Shown here: positions 10,758 to 20,634 of the stretch, one piece after another
Position numbering within the stretch: the stretch's first letter is position 1
How the letters are laid out: each line of letters starts with the position of its first letter
NCBI GenBank assembly: GCA_963576785.1
Contig: OY756149.1
Span: 2,142,707 to 2,206,706 of the forward strand
Source: Chlorophyllum brunneum
Taxonomy: Eukaryota; Basidiomycota; Agaricomycetes; Agaricales; Agaricaceae
DNA: 64,000 nt
Direction of reading: 5' to 3'
Notes under the pieces: model-generated
Told to the model about the DNA's origin: nothing
The model's database searches: none
The model's input: the letters and a program-made list of their open reading frames with translations, nothing else
Program-made: the position numbers and the translations under genes

Positions 10758-13700
10758 AATTACTCAAACATCAAGCCAAGGCAAGGTCGGAATAGATTGA
10801 ATTTAATTTTGTCTAAATTTTTTGTGAGAATATTGGCAGGATTTTCACAGAGAATATTTCAATCTTTCTTTCTTCTACCAAATCATGAATGTAATGGTAT
10901 TTGATGTCGACATGTTTTAATCATTTTTCTGTTACTGGATTTTTGGCCCAAAATATTGAACCCTCATTATCACTGAAGAGATAAGGGGCTAATAATCGGA
11001 TACCAATTTCTTCCAATAAATTGACAGTCCAAACAAGTTGTCGACTGCAATCTGACAAAGCCATATACTTGGCTTTAGTGGAAGATAATGTGATGGTTTT
11101 CTGTTTTTTTACTTAACCAAGTGATAGCTCCACTGGCTAATAAACAGAAATATCCAGTTACAGATTTATGACTAATTGGATTACCAGCCCAATCAGAGTC
11201 AGAAAAGGCATTCAGGCCTTGCATAGAACTTCCATTATAGGTAATTCTATATTTGCAAGTAGTATTAAGATACTTTAGCAAATGTAAGCCTGCATTATAA
11301 TGTACTTTGGTAGGATTGGTCATATGTTGTAATAACTTGACAGTGGCAAAGGCTATGTTGGGCCGACTGTCTATTATCAGATACATAACTGATCCTACTA
11401 ATTGTTGATACCTCTTTATGAAGTCAGGTGTCACTTGTCCTGTATTGGATTCGAAGATAAATCCATTTGGTAATGGGATTTCTTCCTTTCCAATTACTTT
11501 AAATTGATCAAGAACTTTTCCTAGATAATCTATTTGGTCTAGGGTAATTGAGCAGTTTATAGGATTTCACAAAATTTTCATGCCAAGAAACTCTTTGGTT
11601 GGACCAAGGTCTCGGTATTCCCATTTCTTCATAAAGAGTGCTCACTTCTTATTTAGAAGTCTAGAGCCTCTGATTCTGATGAACATTGAGTTATCTACAT
11701 AGACAAGAGCTATAATAAGCTCTTTTGTTTTAGAGTCATAATAATAATAGACTCCAGTATCTAGCTTGGATCAGACAAATCCTAGGTCGGTCATTGACTT
11801 AGTCAATTCCTTCCACCATTGTCATCCAGATTGTTTTAGTCCATAAATGGCTCAGTTTAATTTCCAAACCATATTACCATGACCTGTATTGAAACCTTGT
11901 GGAAGTTCCATATAGAGCTCTTTATCCAGTTTTCCATAGAGATAAGCAGTTTTAACATCTAAACTGAGCATTTCCCAATTGTTGAGGGCAGCAACTGCAA
12001 ATATGAGTTGCACTGTCTCATAACAGACTACTGGTGAAAACAATTCATCGTAATTGATTCCCTCTATCTAAGAGAATCCTTTTGCTACTAGTCGAGCACA
12101 GTATTGACCATCTGATTTGGGTGTGAAGACACATTATTTTTGACTGCTTTTCTTCTAGGAGAAGGTTTAGCTAAGTCATAAACATGTCTTTCTCTGAGTG
12201 AATTTAACTCTTCTAAGCACACTTTCCACCATTTAGATTTCTCTTCTGATGGTAGTTGATCTAGATCTTTGAAAGAAATAGGAACTAATGGTGATTCGAC
12301 TTTTTGAGTACACAGATAATTGATCATCTCTACTCCTCCTTTTCTGCATAAGTCTTCTATTGTAGAAGCTTCATACTGAGAATGTCTATTGATTATTCCA
12401 GGTTTGGAAGCATTTGATCGAATTTGTCTAACAAGTCTACTTGTAAAACTTGTTAATTTCGACTTAGGAGGTTGGAACATCCCATAATCCTGGAGTATTT
12501 TGGTCGGATACTTTGTAGAACCATAGAAGTTTCCTGGATGTTCAGGTACTTTTCTGGTTCTTTGCAGTCTCTGAGGTATTTCAGGAACTGGTATTTGATC
12601 TGAGTGACCTCATGGTATAGAAGGACCAGCATCCCAATCATCTTTGACAGGGATATAGGATATAAAAGGATGTACATCCAGATTATCTCTTTGAGAAGGT
12701 CGATGGTTCAGACCTTTAGGGTGATTAGGTAAATCAGCATATGATAATCCATCACTGTCATTGTCTTCTGGTATTTGTGCTTCTCTTGGTGGAAAGAGAA
12801 TGTTTTGCACAATACCATCCCACTCCTTCTGAACATCTGTATTGATATTTGGTGCTTTTCCCTTTCCTTTATTCTTTTTAGATTTAGAGAAAGGAGTTGG
12901 AATTTGTCCATGAACAGATCTATAAGTCCTATCTTCTGGAGAACCTTCGGGAGAAGTTCAGGGTATAGGACTTGGTAGTTTATCAATAGGTAAACTAGTA
13001 GATGGATCTGGAACATGGAAGACAATTACTTCCAAAGGTGTATTTTGAGAAGTAGAAAATGTTGGTTGGTTCATTCATTCTTCTCGCTTCTTTCCAATAC
13101 ATTTAGGAAAGTGTTCTTCACTGAATACAGCTGTTGGAGATGTATAGATTACATTTCTATTTAGGTACCTCATGAAACGATAGTTTTTCCTATCTGATGT
13201 CCAACCAAGGAAAATCATGAGTTCTGACTTTGCTGTTAGTTTATTGTCTCTTATCTCTTTTGGGAGAAAGACATAAGCACCGCAGCCAAAGACTTTGTCT
13301 TTGGAAATATCTGGAATCTTTTGATTCAACACTTTATAAGGTGTTTTCCACATGAGCCATGATACCAGTGTTTTATTATAGATATGTATCATATAATCTA
13401 TAGAAAACTCCCACCAACTGTCAGAAATACAAGCATAATGCCTCATGGCTTCTGCTTTATCCATTAAAGTTTGGTTCAAGTATTCTGCTCGACCATTCTG
13501 TTGGTATATGTGTGGTGCACTAGTCTCATATATAATCCCTAATAAGTGCAAATGAGATTGTAACTGGTTAGTTGCATACTCTCCTCCTCTATCAGTGCAG
13601 AGATATTTTAATTTAGTCTTGTATTGAGTCTGAATTAAGGCAATGAAATTTTTCATTTATTTTTCTGCTTCTGATTTCTTATAGAGGAAGCAAATCCATC

Positions 13701-14141
13701 CATGAGAGGAAAAATCGTCCATTATAGTCATGACCCATTTAAATTTATAGTAAGAAAGAATTGGAAGTTCAACTAAATCTAAGTGAATTCTTTTAAATAG
13801 ATGCTTTGTGCATGTAGGGTTCTCTCTAAAGGGTTTCTGGTACATCTTTCCCTTGGCACAACTATTATAGACTGGTTTTTGCTTGGGAATTTGCACCAGA
13901 GTAAACCCAATCATATTTTTCTCAAAGTGATTGAGGATACAATTAAAGAGATATCCTAATCTCATATGTACAACTTTGTAGCCAATGATCGGATCCGCAG
14001 CCATAGTTGCATGTTCTGAATGTATAATTTTGGTATTGACAAAATGTTATGACTTGCTGAAGAATATGCTTGAAGAATAGCATTTCCTTCACTATCAACT
14101 ACTACTGATTTGTTGGCATCTGTTCTAACAGTTTTGCTATC
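10758..14141 (-). pseudogene. Copia C pol remnant (integrase, RT, RNase H)
   Basis: Decayed pol of copy C. Recognisable pieces are integrase (zinc-binding segment in 13657-14004; DRGGEYA in 13075-13656), the RT segment LDVKTAYLYGKLDKEL (11852-12043) and the RNase H region SDWAGNPISHKSVTGYF (11075-11434). Many stops and frameshifts interrupt it. It keeps codons lost in A/B: CGA where A/B have TGA in the ARLVAKG segment, and TGG TGG where A/B have TAG TGG. At the integrase site where A/B have TGA, C has CAA, the alternative product of deaminating CGA. Confidence 0.85.
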
Positions 14142-14441
14142 TGTTACGAATCATAGACTGTTCATTCCCATCATGCGCCCATTACCTCGTGTACCCTCAT
14201 ACTCGTTTCATCTCCTGTGTCACCCTAGAGGCTGTGCCCCCTACCTGACTCGTTCTACCCGTCTCCTATGACTCCGTTACTCGACTCCCTTATTATTAGC
14301 CTCTACCACTAGTATATAAAGTGTAGTAATACTTGATGTATTCCTTACACTTTACCAATCGTATCATCCCTTCTTCCCTTCTCTACTTCCTTTCCTTTAT
14401 CCAAAGGCTTGCAACCTGAGTCAGAGACTAAGGTCGTAACA
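14142..14441 (+). repeat. 5' LTR of the Ty3 chromovirus
   Basis: 300-bp LTR. A TATATAAA box at 14313-14320 is followed about 27 bp later by ACACTTTACCAA (14347-14358), the expected transcription start zone. That segment is complementary to the sequence just after the LTR. Confidence 0.95.
14313..14358 (+). promoter_or_regulatory. Predicted Ty3 LTR core promoter and RNA 5' end
   Basis: TATATAAA at 14313-14320 places the start of R near 14345-14350. The 12-mer ACACTTTACCAA at 14347-14358 begins in that interval. The start site is inferred from TATA spacing only. Confidence 0.6.
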
Positions 14442-14442
14442 T

Positions 14443-14454
14443 TTGGTAAAGTGT
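14443..14454 (+). promoter_or_regulatory. Candidate self-primer binding site
   Basis: TTGGTAAAGTGT begins 2 nt after the 5' LTR, the usual primer-binding position. It is the perfect reverse complement of ACACTTTACCAA at 14347-14358, the predicted RNA 5' end. In Tf1 and related chromoviruses the RNA 5' end folds back on such a site to prime minus-strand DNA. A tRNA primer is not excluded, because TGG occurs at 14444-14446. Confidence 0.65.
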
Positions 14455-14534
14455 CACTCAACTCACCTTGCAAGAGAGGTGCCACTATTCGTAACTAGGC
14501 TTGGAATAATAGCCTCCGACCAGGACAACAGTAT

Positions 14535-15806
14535 ATGAGCAGCAGTAGCTCATCGAGAACACCGAGAAGACAGAGAGCTCCGAGACCAACAGACATCCAG
14601 GGTTCACCCGTAGCAACAGGATCCAAACGATCAACAGAACCAGAAATCCCTGAAGGCCTTAAACGGCAAAAATCCGAACACAGCGTAGACGAGACCACAG
14701 CTCTATTTGAAACCGAATTCGACACAGAAGTCGCCGAGAACACATCCGATATAGATATCGCCGAAACCTACGAGGAAGAATCCGAACACAGTACAGACGA
14801 AGAACCAGCTCCGTTTGAAGAAGAAATCGACACAGCTCTATTTGAAACCGAATTCGACACAGAAGTCGCCGACGCCACAGCCGATATAGAAATCGCCGAG
14901 ACCTACGAAAACGAACACAGCGAACCAGAATCAGAACCAGAAATGACAGACGAGATCAACGTACCAAAGAACCTAGCCCCGGAACCAGGATATTTTAATG
15001 GGGATAGGACCAAATTTGACGATTGGTGGAGAGCCATATCCTTATGGCTAATGTTCAACAAGATAGAGGAGGAAGAACAGAAAATAGTAGCCATTTTGGC
15101 AAGGATGAAAGGAGGACTAGCAGGTCCTTACGCCAACACGCAACTACAAGCCATCCAGAACAAGAAAACACCGGCTTGGGAGGACTTTACGAAAGAAGTA
15201 GAAGCCACATTCTCCTTGGGGAATAGGAAAGCCATAGCCGAAGGAGAAATAGAGACATTCAAACAGGGAAAGAAGAACACAGCAGACTTCTTAATCGAAT
15301 TCGAAGCATTGAGAGCCCAAGCAGGAACAGACGACACACACGCGATATTCCTTCTCAAGCGCCACACACGAGCAGACATTATCCGAACCATAGTAGGTTA
15401 CCCGACAACCTCCGTCCCAACAACATACAGCAAATGGAAAACCACGATCCTCGCAGTAGGACAAGGTTACAAAGCAACGGACATCACTAGAGGAGATGTC
15501 AAAACCACCACCGGAGTTATCTATGGGGGAAGAGGACAACCCATGGAGATAGGACGACAAAGGGCAGACACCGATCAAGCTGGAAAACCGAGGTGCTACA
15601 ATTGTAACCTCTATGGCCATATTGCCAAATACTGCAGGAAGAAAACAAAAGTCACGTACACCAAAATAACGTGTTACAATTGCGGTAAACAGGGCCACAT
15701 CTCGAAGAACTGCCGAGCACCCAAGAAAGCCCATATCAGAGAAGTCAACGAGGATGATGAACAAGAAATAGAGGAGAAAGAGGATTTTGTCGAAGGCTCC
15801 GAGTAG
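14535..15806 (+). CDS. gag: Ty3 chromovirus Gag
   Basis: Gag of 423 aa that packages element RNA into virus-like particles. The N-terminal third is very acidic and contains an internal duplication of a phrase built around ALFETEFDTEVA and IAETYE, about 40 residues apart. A retrotransposon-type Gag core follows (DDWWRAISLWL, then a helical region to about residue 310). Two CCHC zinc knuckles close the protein at about residues 355-368 (CYNCNLYGHIAKYC) and 380-393 (CYNCGKQGHISKNC). The stop is TAG at 15804-15806. The pol frame is already open from about 15761, in the -1 phase, giving a 46-nt overlap. Intact. Confidence 0.93.
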   Translation: MSSSSSSRTPRRQRAPRPTDIQGSPVATGSKRSTEPEIPEGLKRQKSEHSVDETTALFETEFDTEVAENTSDIDIAETYEEESEHSTDEEPAPFEEEIDTALFETEFDTEVADATADIEIAETYENEHSEPESEPEMTDEINVPKNLAPEPGYFNGDRTKFDDWWRAISLWLMFNKIEEEEQKIVAILARMKGGLAGPYANTQLQAIQNKKTPAWEDFTKEVEATFSLGNRKAIAEGEIETFKQGKKNTADFLIEFEALRAQAGTDDTHAIFLLKRHTRADIIRTIVGYPTTSVPTTYSKWKTTILAVGQGYKATDITRGDVKTTTGVIYGGRGQPMEIGRQRADTDQAGKPRCYNCNLYGHIAKYCRKKTKVTYTKITCYNCGKQGHISKNCRAPKKAHIREVNEDDEQEIEEKEDFVEGSE

Positions 15807-18800
15807 GCGCAAACCCGCGAGCCAATAAAACTAGAGTTTCTGTTTTATCACACAATAGACGATACGTGATTCCCCAAAAACGAAACTCTACGCGCGAACT
15901 TCTCCTCGACTCAACAATCCAAACAAGAAAAGGACGCAAACCAATTACAACCCTGGTAGACTCCGGATGCACCCACACGTGCATAGCACAACGAACAGTA
16001 GAAAAAGAACAGATCCCGACTAAAGCCCTGGAAACCCCAATCAAAGTAATCAACGCCGATGGAACGGAGAATAGAAAGGGGGAAATAACAGACAAAGCAC
16101 AATTGGTACTAAACAACGGCAACCACACGGAACAAATCGACGCTCTAGTAACACAATTAGAAAGCACGGACTTATACCTGGGACACGATTGGCTGGTTAA
16201 ACATAACCCGGAAATCGATTGGAACAATCATGTCATACGATTCACGAGATGTCCAGAAGATTGCAAAATATCACATAGTGACATACAGTTCAACGAAAGA
16301 ATACGGACAGTCAAGGAACACATTGAAGAGAAAAAGGCGGACCCGACGGACGATGAAGATCTACCACCATACCTCCGGCAGTACACCCATTTATTCAACA
16401 AAAAGAACTTCGATAATCTACCCGCACACACGGTATGGGATCACGAGATAAATCTATCAGAGGATGCACCGCCGGTACTACAGTCCAAAGTTTACCCAAT
16501 AACAATAACGGAAAAACAGGAACTACAAAAATTCCTCAACGAAAACCTCGCCTCAGGACGTATCAGACCATCACAATCCCCCTACGCCACCCCATGCTTC
16601 TTCATACCAAAAAAAGACGGAACAAAACGCCTGGTACAAGATTACAAGAAGCTGAACGAACACACTATCAAAGATAAAACACCACTACCACTAATAAGCG
16701 AAGTTCTAGACCGACTAAAGGACGCAAAAGTGTTTAATAAACTCGACATCATTTGGGGATACAACAACGTCCGAATCAGGAAAGGAGACGAATGGAAGGC
16801 AGCGTTCGTAACAAACAACGGATTATTTGAACCTACGGTCATGTTCTTCGGAATGAGCAATTCACCGGCAACCTTCCAAAGAATGATGAACACGATATTC
16901 CGAGAACTATTACATGAAGGGACGCTTGTCAACTACATGGACGATTTCGTCATTCCAGGAACCACACAGGAGGAACTCGAGAAAAGAACAACACGGTTCT
17001 TAGACATTGCAGCCAAACACCAGCTATACTTCAAACGATCAAAATGTATGTTCGACGCGAAAGAAATACCCATACTGGGCTTTGTGGTAGGACAGGGCAG
17101 CATTAAAATGGAGGAAGAGAAGGTGAAAGCAGTAAGGGAATGGCCAACACCCAAATCCGTGAAGGATGTCGAAAAATTCCTCGGCTTTGCAAATTTCTAC
17201 CGACGATTCATACAAGACTTCAGTAACATAGCAACACCACTACATGAACTCAAGAAGAAAGACGCACAATGGTCATGGTCAGAACGACAACAACAAGCGT
17301 TCGAAGAAATCAAGAAGAAAATCACGAGCGAACCAGTACTAGCGATGCCCCGAGATAAAGGACAATATAGAGTGGAGGTAGACGCATCAGGGTACGGAGT
17401 AGGAGCGGTATTATCACAAGACCAAGATAACCAGTGGCACCCAATCGCATTCCACTCGAGAACAATGACACCGGCAGAACGAAATTACCAGATCTATGAC
17501 AAAGAACTATTGGCAATCCGAGAAGCGGTCAAAACTTGGAGACAATATCTACTCGACGCTGACAAACCATTCGAGATATGGACGGACCACAAGAACTTGG
17601 AATACTTTAGGAAACCGCAACAACTCACAGGACGACAGGCGAGATGGCAACTGGAACTACAGGAATATCACTACACGTTAAAACACATACCCGGAAAAAC
17701 AAACACAAAAGCAGATGTGCTATCAAGACTAACGAAAACGGACACAACCAGAGACAACACAGATATCACGCTATTACCCGACCACCTATTCGACAACACT
17801 ACCACCGAGATCAGACAAATGTGGGATATATCGGGAGAAGAAGACCTGAAACACCGACTGCGAAAGGAGCAGAGGAGAGAAACACAATGGTTAAGAGAAA
17901 AGGAGAAACGACCAGAGGAGATATGGGAAACTGATGGATTACCCATCTTCGAAGGAAGAATATACGTACCACCAAATACCGAATTACACCAAGAAATACT
18001 CCAACAACACCACGACAAAACGGACGTAGGACACCCGGGACAACACAGAATGATCGAACTCCTCAAAAGGACATATTGGTGGCCACAAATGCGTAACGAT
18101 GTTAAACGATACATCAAGGGATGTGACACATGTCAGAGAAATAAAATACTCCGAACACGACCTACCACACACCTCCATCCGTTACCAATACCCACCGGAC
18201 CATGGGAAGAGATATCAATCGACATGATAGGACCACTGCCAGAATCAGAGGGATACGACGCGATACTTGTCATCGTTGATCGTTTCAGCAAAATGATCAG
18301 ACTACGAGCAGTTAACACCACCCTATCATCCGAGGAGCTAGGAGATATATATCGGGATGACATATGGAGACAACATGGGATACCACGCAGGATCATCAGT
18401 GACAGAGGCCCACAGTTCGCATCAAAATTCATGGCGGAACTTTGCAAAGCAACCGGCACCCAACGAAACCTATCCACGGCATACCATCCACAAACAGACG
18501 GTCAAACGGAGCGCATCAACCAAGAGGTTGAGGCCTACCTCAGAAATGTAGTCAATCACGCACAGAACAACTGGAAGAAATGGCTCAGCACGGCAGAATT
18601 CCAGTATAACGATAAAACACATAGCGCCACAGGACATTCACCGTTCCAGATAGTATACGGACGACACCCATGGAAGGGCGACATCTCAAATGAGATCAAG
18701 GCTCCAGCAATCACGGAAAGAATACAAGAACTGCAGGACATACGCCAAGCAACGATCAAAATGCTCCAACAAAACCAGATACAGATGGAAAAGCGAAACA

Positions 18801-19288
18801 GCACAAAGCCAGAACACGAGTACCAAACAGGAGACCAAATTTGGCTGGAAGCAGATAATATTAGGACAACAAGACCAACGAAAAAATTAGATCACAAGAG
18901 ATATGGACCGTTCCGAGTAAAAGAAAAAATAGGCGAAACAAGCTACCGCCTGGAGCTACCTGAAACATGGGCAATACACGACGTATTCAACAGCAGACTA
19001 CTTTCCCCCTATCACAACCCCGAGTATGACAGCCAGCGCACTCCGCCACCACCGATCCCCGAGATAGTTAACGATGAAGAACACTACGAAGTAGACGAAG
19101 TCCGAGGACACCGCATGAAAGGGAAACGAAAACAGTACCTAATACACTGGAAAGGATATACGTCCGAAGAAGATACATGGGAAGACGAAACAAACTTAGA
19201 CAGCGCCAAGGAAGCAGTACAAGAATTCATAAGCAAGATTTCGAGGACGAAACCTATAAAAAGGGGAGGTAAAAAACAGCAATTATGA
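15761..19288 (+). CDS. pol: Ty3 chromovirus Pol with chromodomain
   Basis: Polyprotein of protease, reverse transcriptase, RNase H, integrase and chromodomain. The frame is open from about 15761; no ATG precedes the protease, so Pol is probably made as a Gag-Pol fusion. Counting from 15866: protease VDSGCTH near residue 32; RT with YMDD near 357 preceded by FGMSNSPATFQ; RNase H with VDASGYGVGAV near 505 and TDHKNLEYF; integrase H/C zinc segment at 715-765 (GCDTCQRNK) and catalytic D, D, E near 785, 846 and 882 (SDRGPQF, QTDGQTERINQE). A chromodomain lies near 1073-1125 (YLIHWKGY, then EDTWEDE); in this clade it reads histone marks to guide integration. No lesions seen. The TGA stop overlaps an ATG (19285-19288). 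Confidence 0.95.
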   Translation, partial: TRNRGERGFCRRLRVGANPRANKTRVSVLSHNRRYVIPQKRNSTRELLLDSTIQTRKGRKPITTLVDSGCTHTCIAQRTVEKEQIPTKALETPIKVINADGTENRKGEITDKAQLVLNNGNHTEQIDALVTQLESTDLYLGHDWLVKHNPEIDWNNHVIRFTRCPEDCKISHSDIQFNERIRTVKEHIEEKKADPTDDEDLPPYLRQYTHLFNKKNFDNLPAHTVWDHEINLSEDAPPVLQSKVYPITITEKQELQKFLNENLASGRIRPSQSPYATPCFFIPKKDGTKRLVQDYKKLNEHTIKDKTPLPLISEVLDRLKDAKVFNKLDIIWGYNNVRIRKGDEWKAAFVTNNGLFEPTVMFFGMSNSPATFQRMMNTIFRELLHEGTLVNYMDDFVIPGTTQEELEKRTTRFLDIAAKHQLYFKRSKCMFDAKEIPILGFVVGQGSIKMEEEKVKAVREWPTPKSVKDVEKFLGFANFYRRFIQDFSNIATPLHELKKKDAQWSWSERQQQAFEEIKKKITSEPVLAMPRDKGQYRVEVDASGYGVGAVLSQDQDNQWHPIAFHSRTMTPAERNYQIYDKELLAIREAVKTWRQYLLDADKPFEIWTDHKNLEYFRKPQQLTGRQARWQLELQEYHYTLKHIPGKTNTKADVLSRLTKTDTTRDNTDITLLPDHLFDNTTTEIRQMWDISGEEDLKHRLRKEQRRETQWLREKEKRPEEIWETDGLPIFEGRIYVPPNTELHQEILQQHHDKTDVGHPGQHRMIELLKRTYWWPQMRNDVKRYIKGCDTCQRNKILRTRPTTHLHPLPIPTGPWEEISIDMIGPLPESEGYDAILVIVDRFSKMIRLRAVNTTLSSEELGDIYRDDIWRQHGIPRRIISDRGPQFASKFMAELCKATGTQRNLSTAYHPQTDGQTERINQEVEAYLRNVVNHAQNNWKKWLSTAEFQYNDKTHSATGHSPFQIVYGRHPWKGDISNEIKAPAITERIQELQDIRQATIKMLQQNQIQMEKRNSTKPEHEYQTGDQIWLEADNIRTTRPTKKLDHKRYGPFRVKEKIGETSYRLELPETWAIHDVFNSRLLSPYHNPEYDSQRTPPPPIPEIVNDEEHYEVDEVRGHRMKGKRKQYLIHWKGYTSEEDTWEDETNLDSAKEAVQEFISKISRTKPIKRGGKKQQL

Positions 19289-19385
19289 ACAGCAAACCTC
19301 GCATCTCAAGTAACCACTACACTCATCGCATCACTCATGGTATTCACTTCACCCTTGACTTTGCCAACTATCTCTACAATACACC

Positions 19386-20222
19386 ATGCCCGCCGAACGC
19401 CAACTTACCCCGTACCCCTACCTCGCAGAATTTGAAGAACTCGTCCCAGAAAGGACCAACCAGGAAGAAATCGTAGAAGGAGAAACCCTAGTCGACACCA
19501 TAATACTACTGGGAGCAGCAGTAAAAGCAACCCAAGAAGGAGCCTCGAAAATTATGGACACCTTATCTGACGCCACTCCAAGACTCAATCAGTTCATCAT
19601 CAACGAAGGAAGGAGAGACCAACTGGAGAGACACTTGTACGAGATTAACGACGACTTGCAACTCCTCGTTATCTCCAACATACGAGCTCGGATGCACAGT
19701 ATCCTTGTAGCCCTAGCCGAACGACTCAATACGTACGAATCCAGAAGCACAGACAACCTCTCCCACCACATCGTTAATCGACTACTCGTTAGTAACGACC
19801 CATTCCCCATCCAACACCACATCTGCCACACATGCGAACAAAAGACGCAAGAAAGAACCGCCGCCGACCAGCTACTCCACCCCGACATCGAAGAGGAAGT
19901 CGCTCACCTCCAAACCATACTCACCACGGTAGTACCCCCCATCACACCCATGACTTTCCACCCGCCGACAGGATATAACACTTTGAAATCAGAAGGAGAA
20001 AAGGACAACGATTATTGGAAAGAGATCGTGTACAAACTTTTAAGCAATCACACCAACGACAACACTACGTACAACAACCACACCCACTTCCTGTTTAAAG
20101 AAGGACCACCACACGCACCCCTCTGGATTGGTTTACGACGTGTTGACAAGACACCTCTCATTGGAGGAAACAAGAAGGACTTGGCCAGAGCTCTGGGAGC
20201 GGCCGTACCCATGAACGAGTAA
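19386..20222 (+). CDS. Third ORF of the Ty3 chromovirus, unknown function, 278 aa
   Basis: An intact ORF between pol and the 3' LTR, on the element's sense strand, with a fair start context (ACCATGC) 97 nt after the pol stop. I do not recognise a domain. It begins MPAERQLTPYPYL, has a predicted helical stretch with VDTIILLGAAVKA, a possible CxxC pair (CHTCEQK), and ends with a Gly/Lys-rich tail (GGNKKDLARALGAA). No signal peptide or clear membrane helix, so an envelope protein is unlikely. Its length and lack of lesions in a young element suggest selection. It may be an element-specific accessory protein or a captured host fragment. A 63-codon ORF at 19285-19476 overlaps its start in another frame and is probably spurious. 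Confidence 0.75.
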   Translation: MPAERQLTPYPYLAEFEELVPERTNQEEIVEGETLVDTIILLGAAVKATQEGASKIMDTLSDATPRLNQFIINEGRRDQLERHLYEINDDLQLLVISNIRARMHSILVALAERLNTYESRSTDNLSHHIVNRLLVSNDPFPIQHHICHTCEQKTQERTAADQLLHPDIEEEVAHLQTILTTVVPPITPMTFHPPTGYNTLKSEGEKDNDYWKEIVYKLLSNHTNDNTTYNNHTHFLFKEGPPHAPLWIGLRRVDKTPLIGGNKKDLARALGAAVPMNE

Positions 20223-20319
20223 AAACACTCGTCGGGTTTTCTTAAAACTTTAACAAAATTCCATATGTTCTATCTTACAAAGGACCTTTACAGTAATACG
20301 TATCATGAGGACATGAAGC

Positions 20320-20334
20320 TTGAAAGGGAGGTAT
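20320..20334 (+). promoter_or_regulatory. Polypurine tract of the Ty3 chromovirus
   Basis: A purine run GAAAGGGAGG directly precedes the 3' LTR start, the position where plus-strand DNA synthesis is primed in LTR elements. Confidence 0.7.
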
Positions 20335-20634
20335 TGTTACGAATCATAGACCGTTCATTCCCATCATGCGCCCATTACCTCGTGTACCCTCATACTCGTT
20401 TCATCTCCTGTGTCACCCTAGAGGCTGTGCCCCCTACCTGACTCGTTCTACCCGTCTCCTATGACTCCGTTACTCGACTCCCTTATTATTAGCCTCTACC
20501 ACTAGTATATAAAGTGTAGTAATACTTGATGTATTCCTTACACTTTACCAATCGTATCATCCCTTCTTCCCTTCTCTACTTCCTTTCCTTTATCCAAAGG
20601 CTTGCAACCTGAGTCAGAGACTAAGGTCGTAACA
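20335..20634 (+). repeat. 3' LTR of the Ty3 chromovirus
   Basis: 300-bp LTR, identical by eye to the 5' LTR except C at 20352 (T at 14159). Followed by the CTATC target duplication. Confidence 0.95.

Larger units (their letters stand above)
14142..20634 (+). mobile_element. Ty3 chromovirus LTR retrotransposon, young and intact
   Basis: A 6493-bp Ty3/gypsy-type element inserted in copia C with a perfect CTATC duplication (14137-14141 and 20635-20639). The 300-bp LTRs run TGTTACGAA to GTCGTAACA and differ at one base by eye (T at 14159, C at 20352). It carries intact gag, a pol with a C-terminal chromodomain, and a third ORF. A 12-nt complement between the predicted RNA start and the post-LTR site suggests self-priming. 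Intact frames and near-identical LTRs mean a recent insertion. Confidence 0.97.

Noticed and set aside
19285..19476. 63-codon ORF overlapping the pol stop by ATGA
   Set aside because: The overlap is suggestive of reinitiation, but the peptide has no motif and conflicts with the longer third ORF.
19386..20222. Retroviral-type envelope gene
   Set aside because: No signal peptide, transmembrane anchor or cysteine-rich ectodomain is visible.
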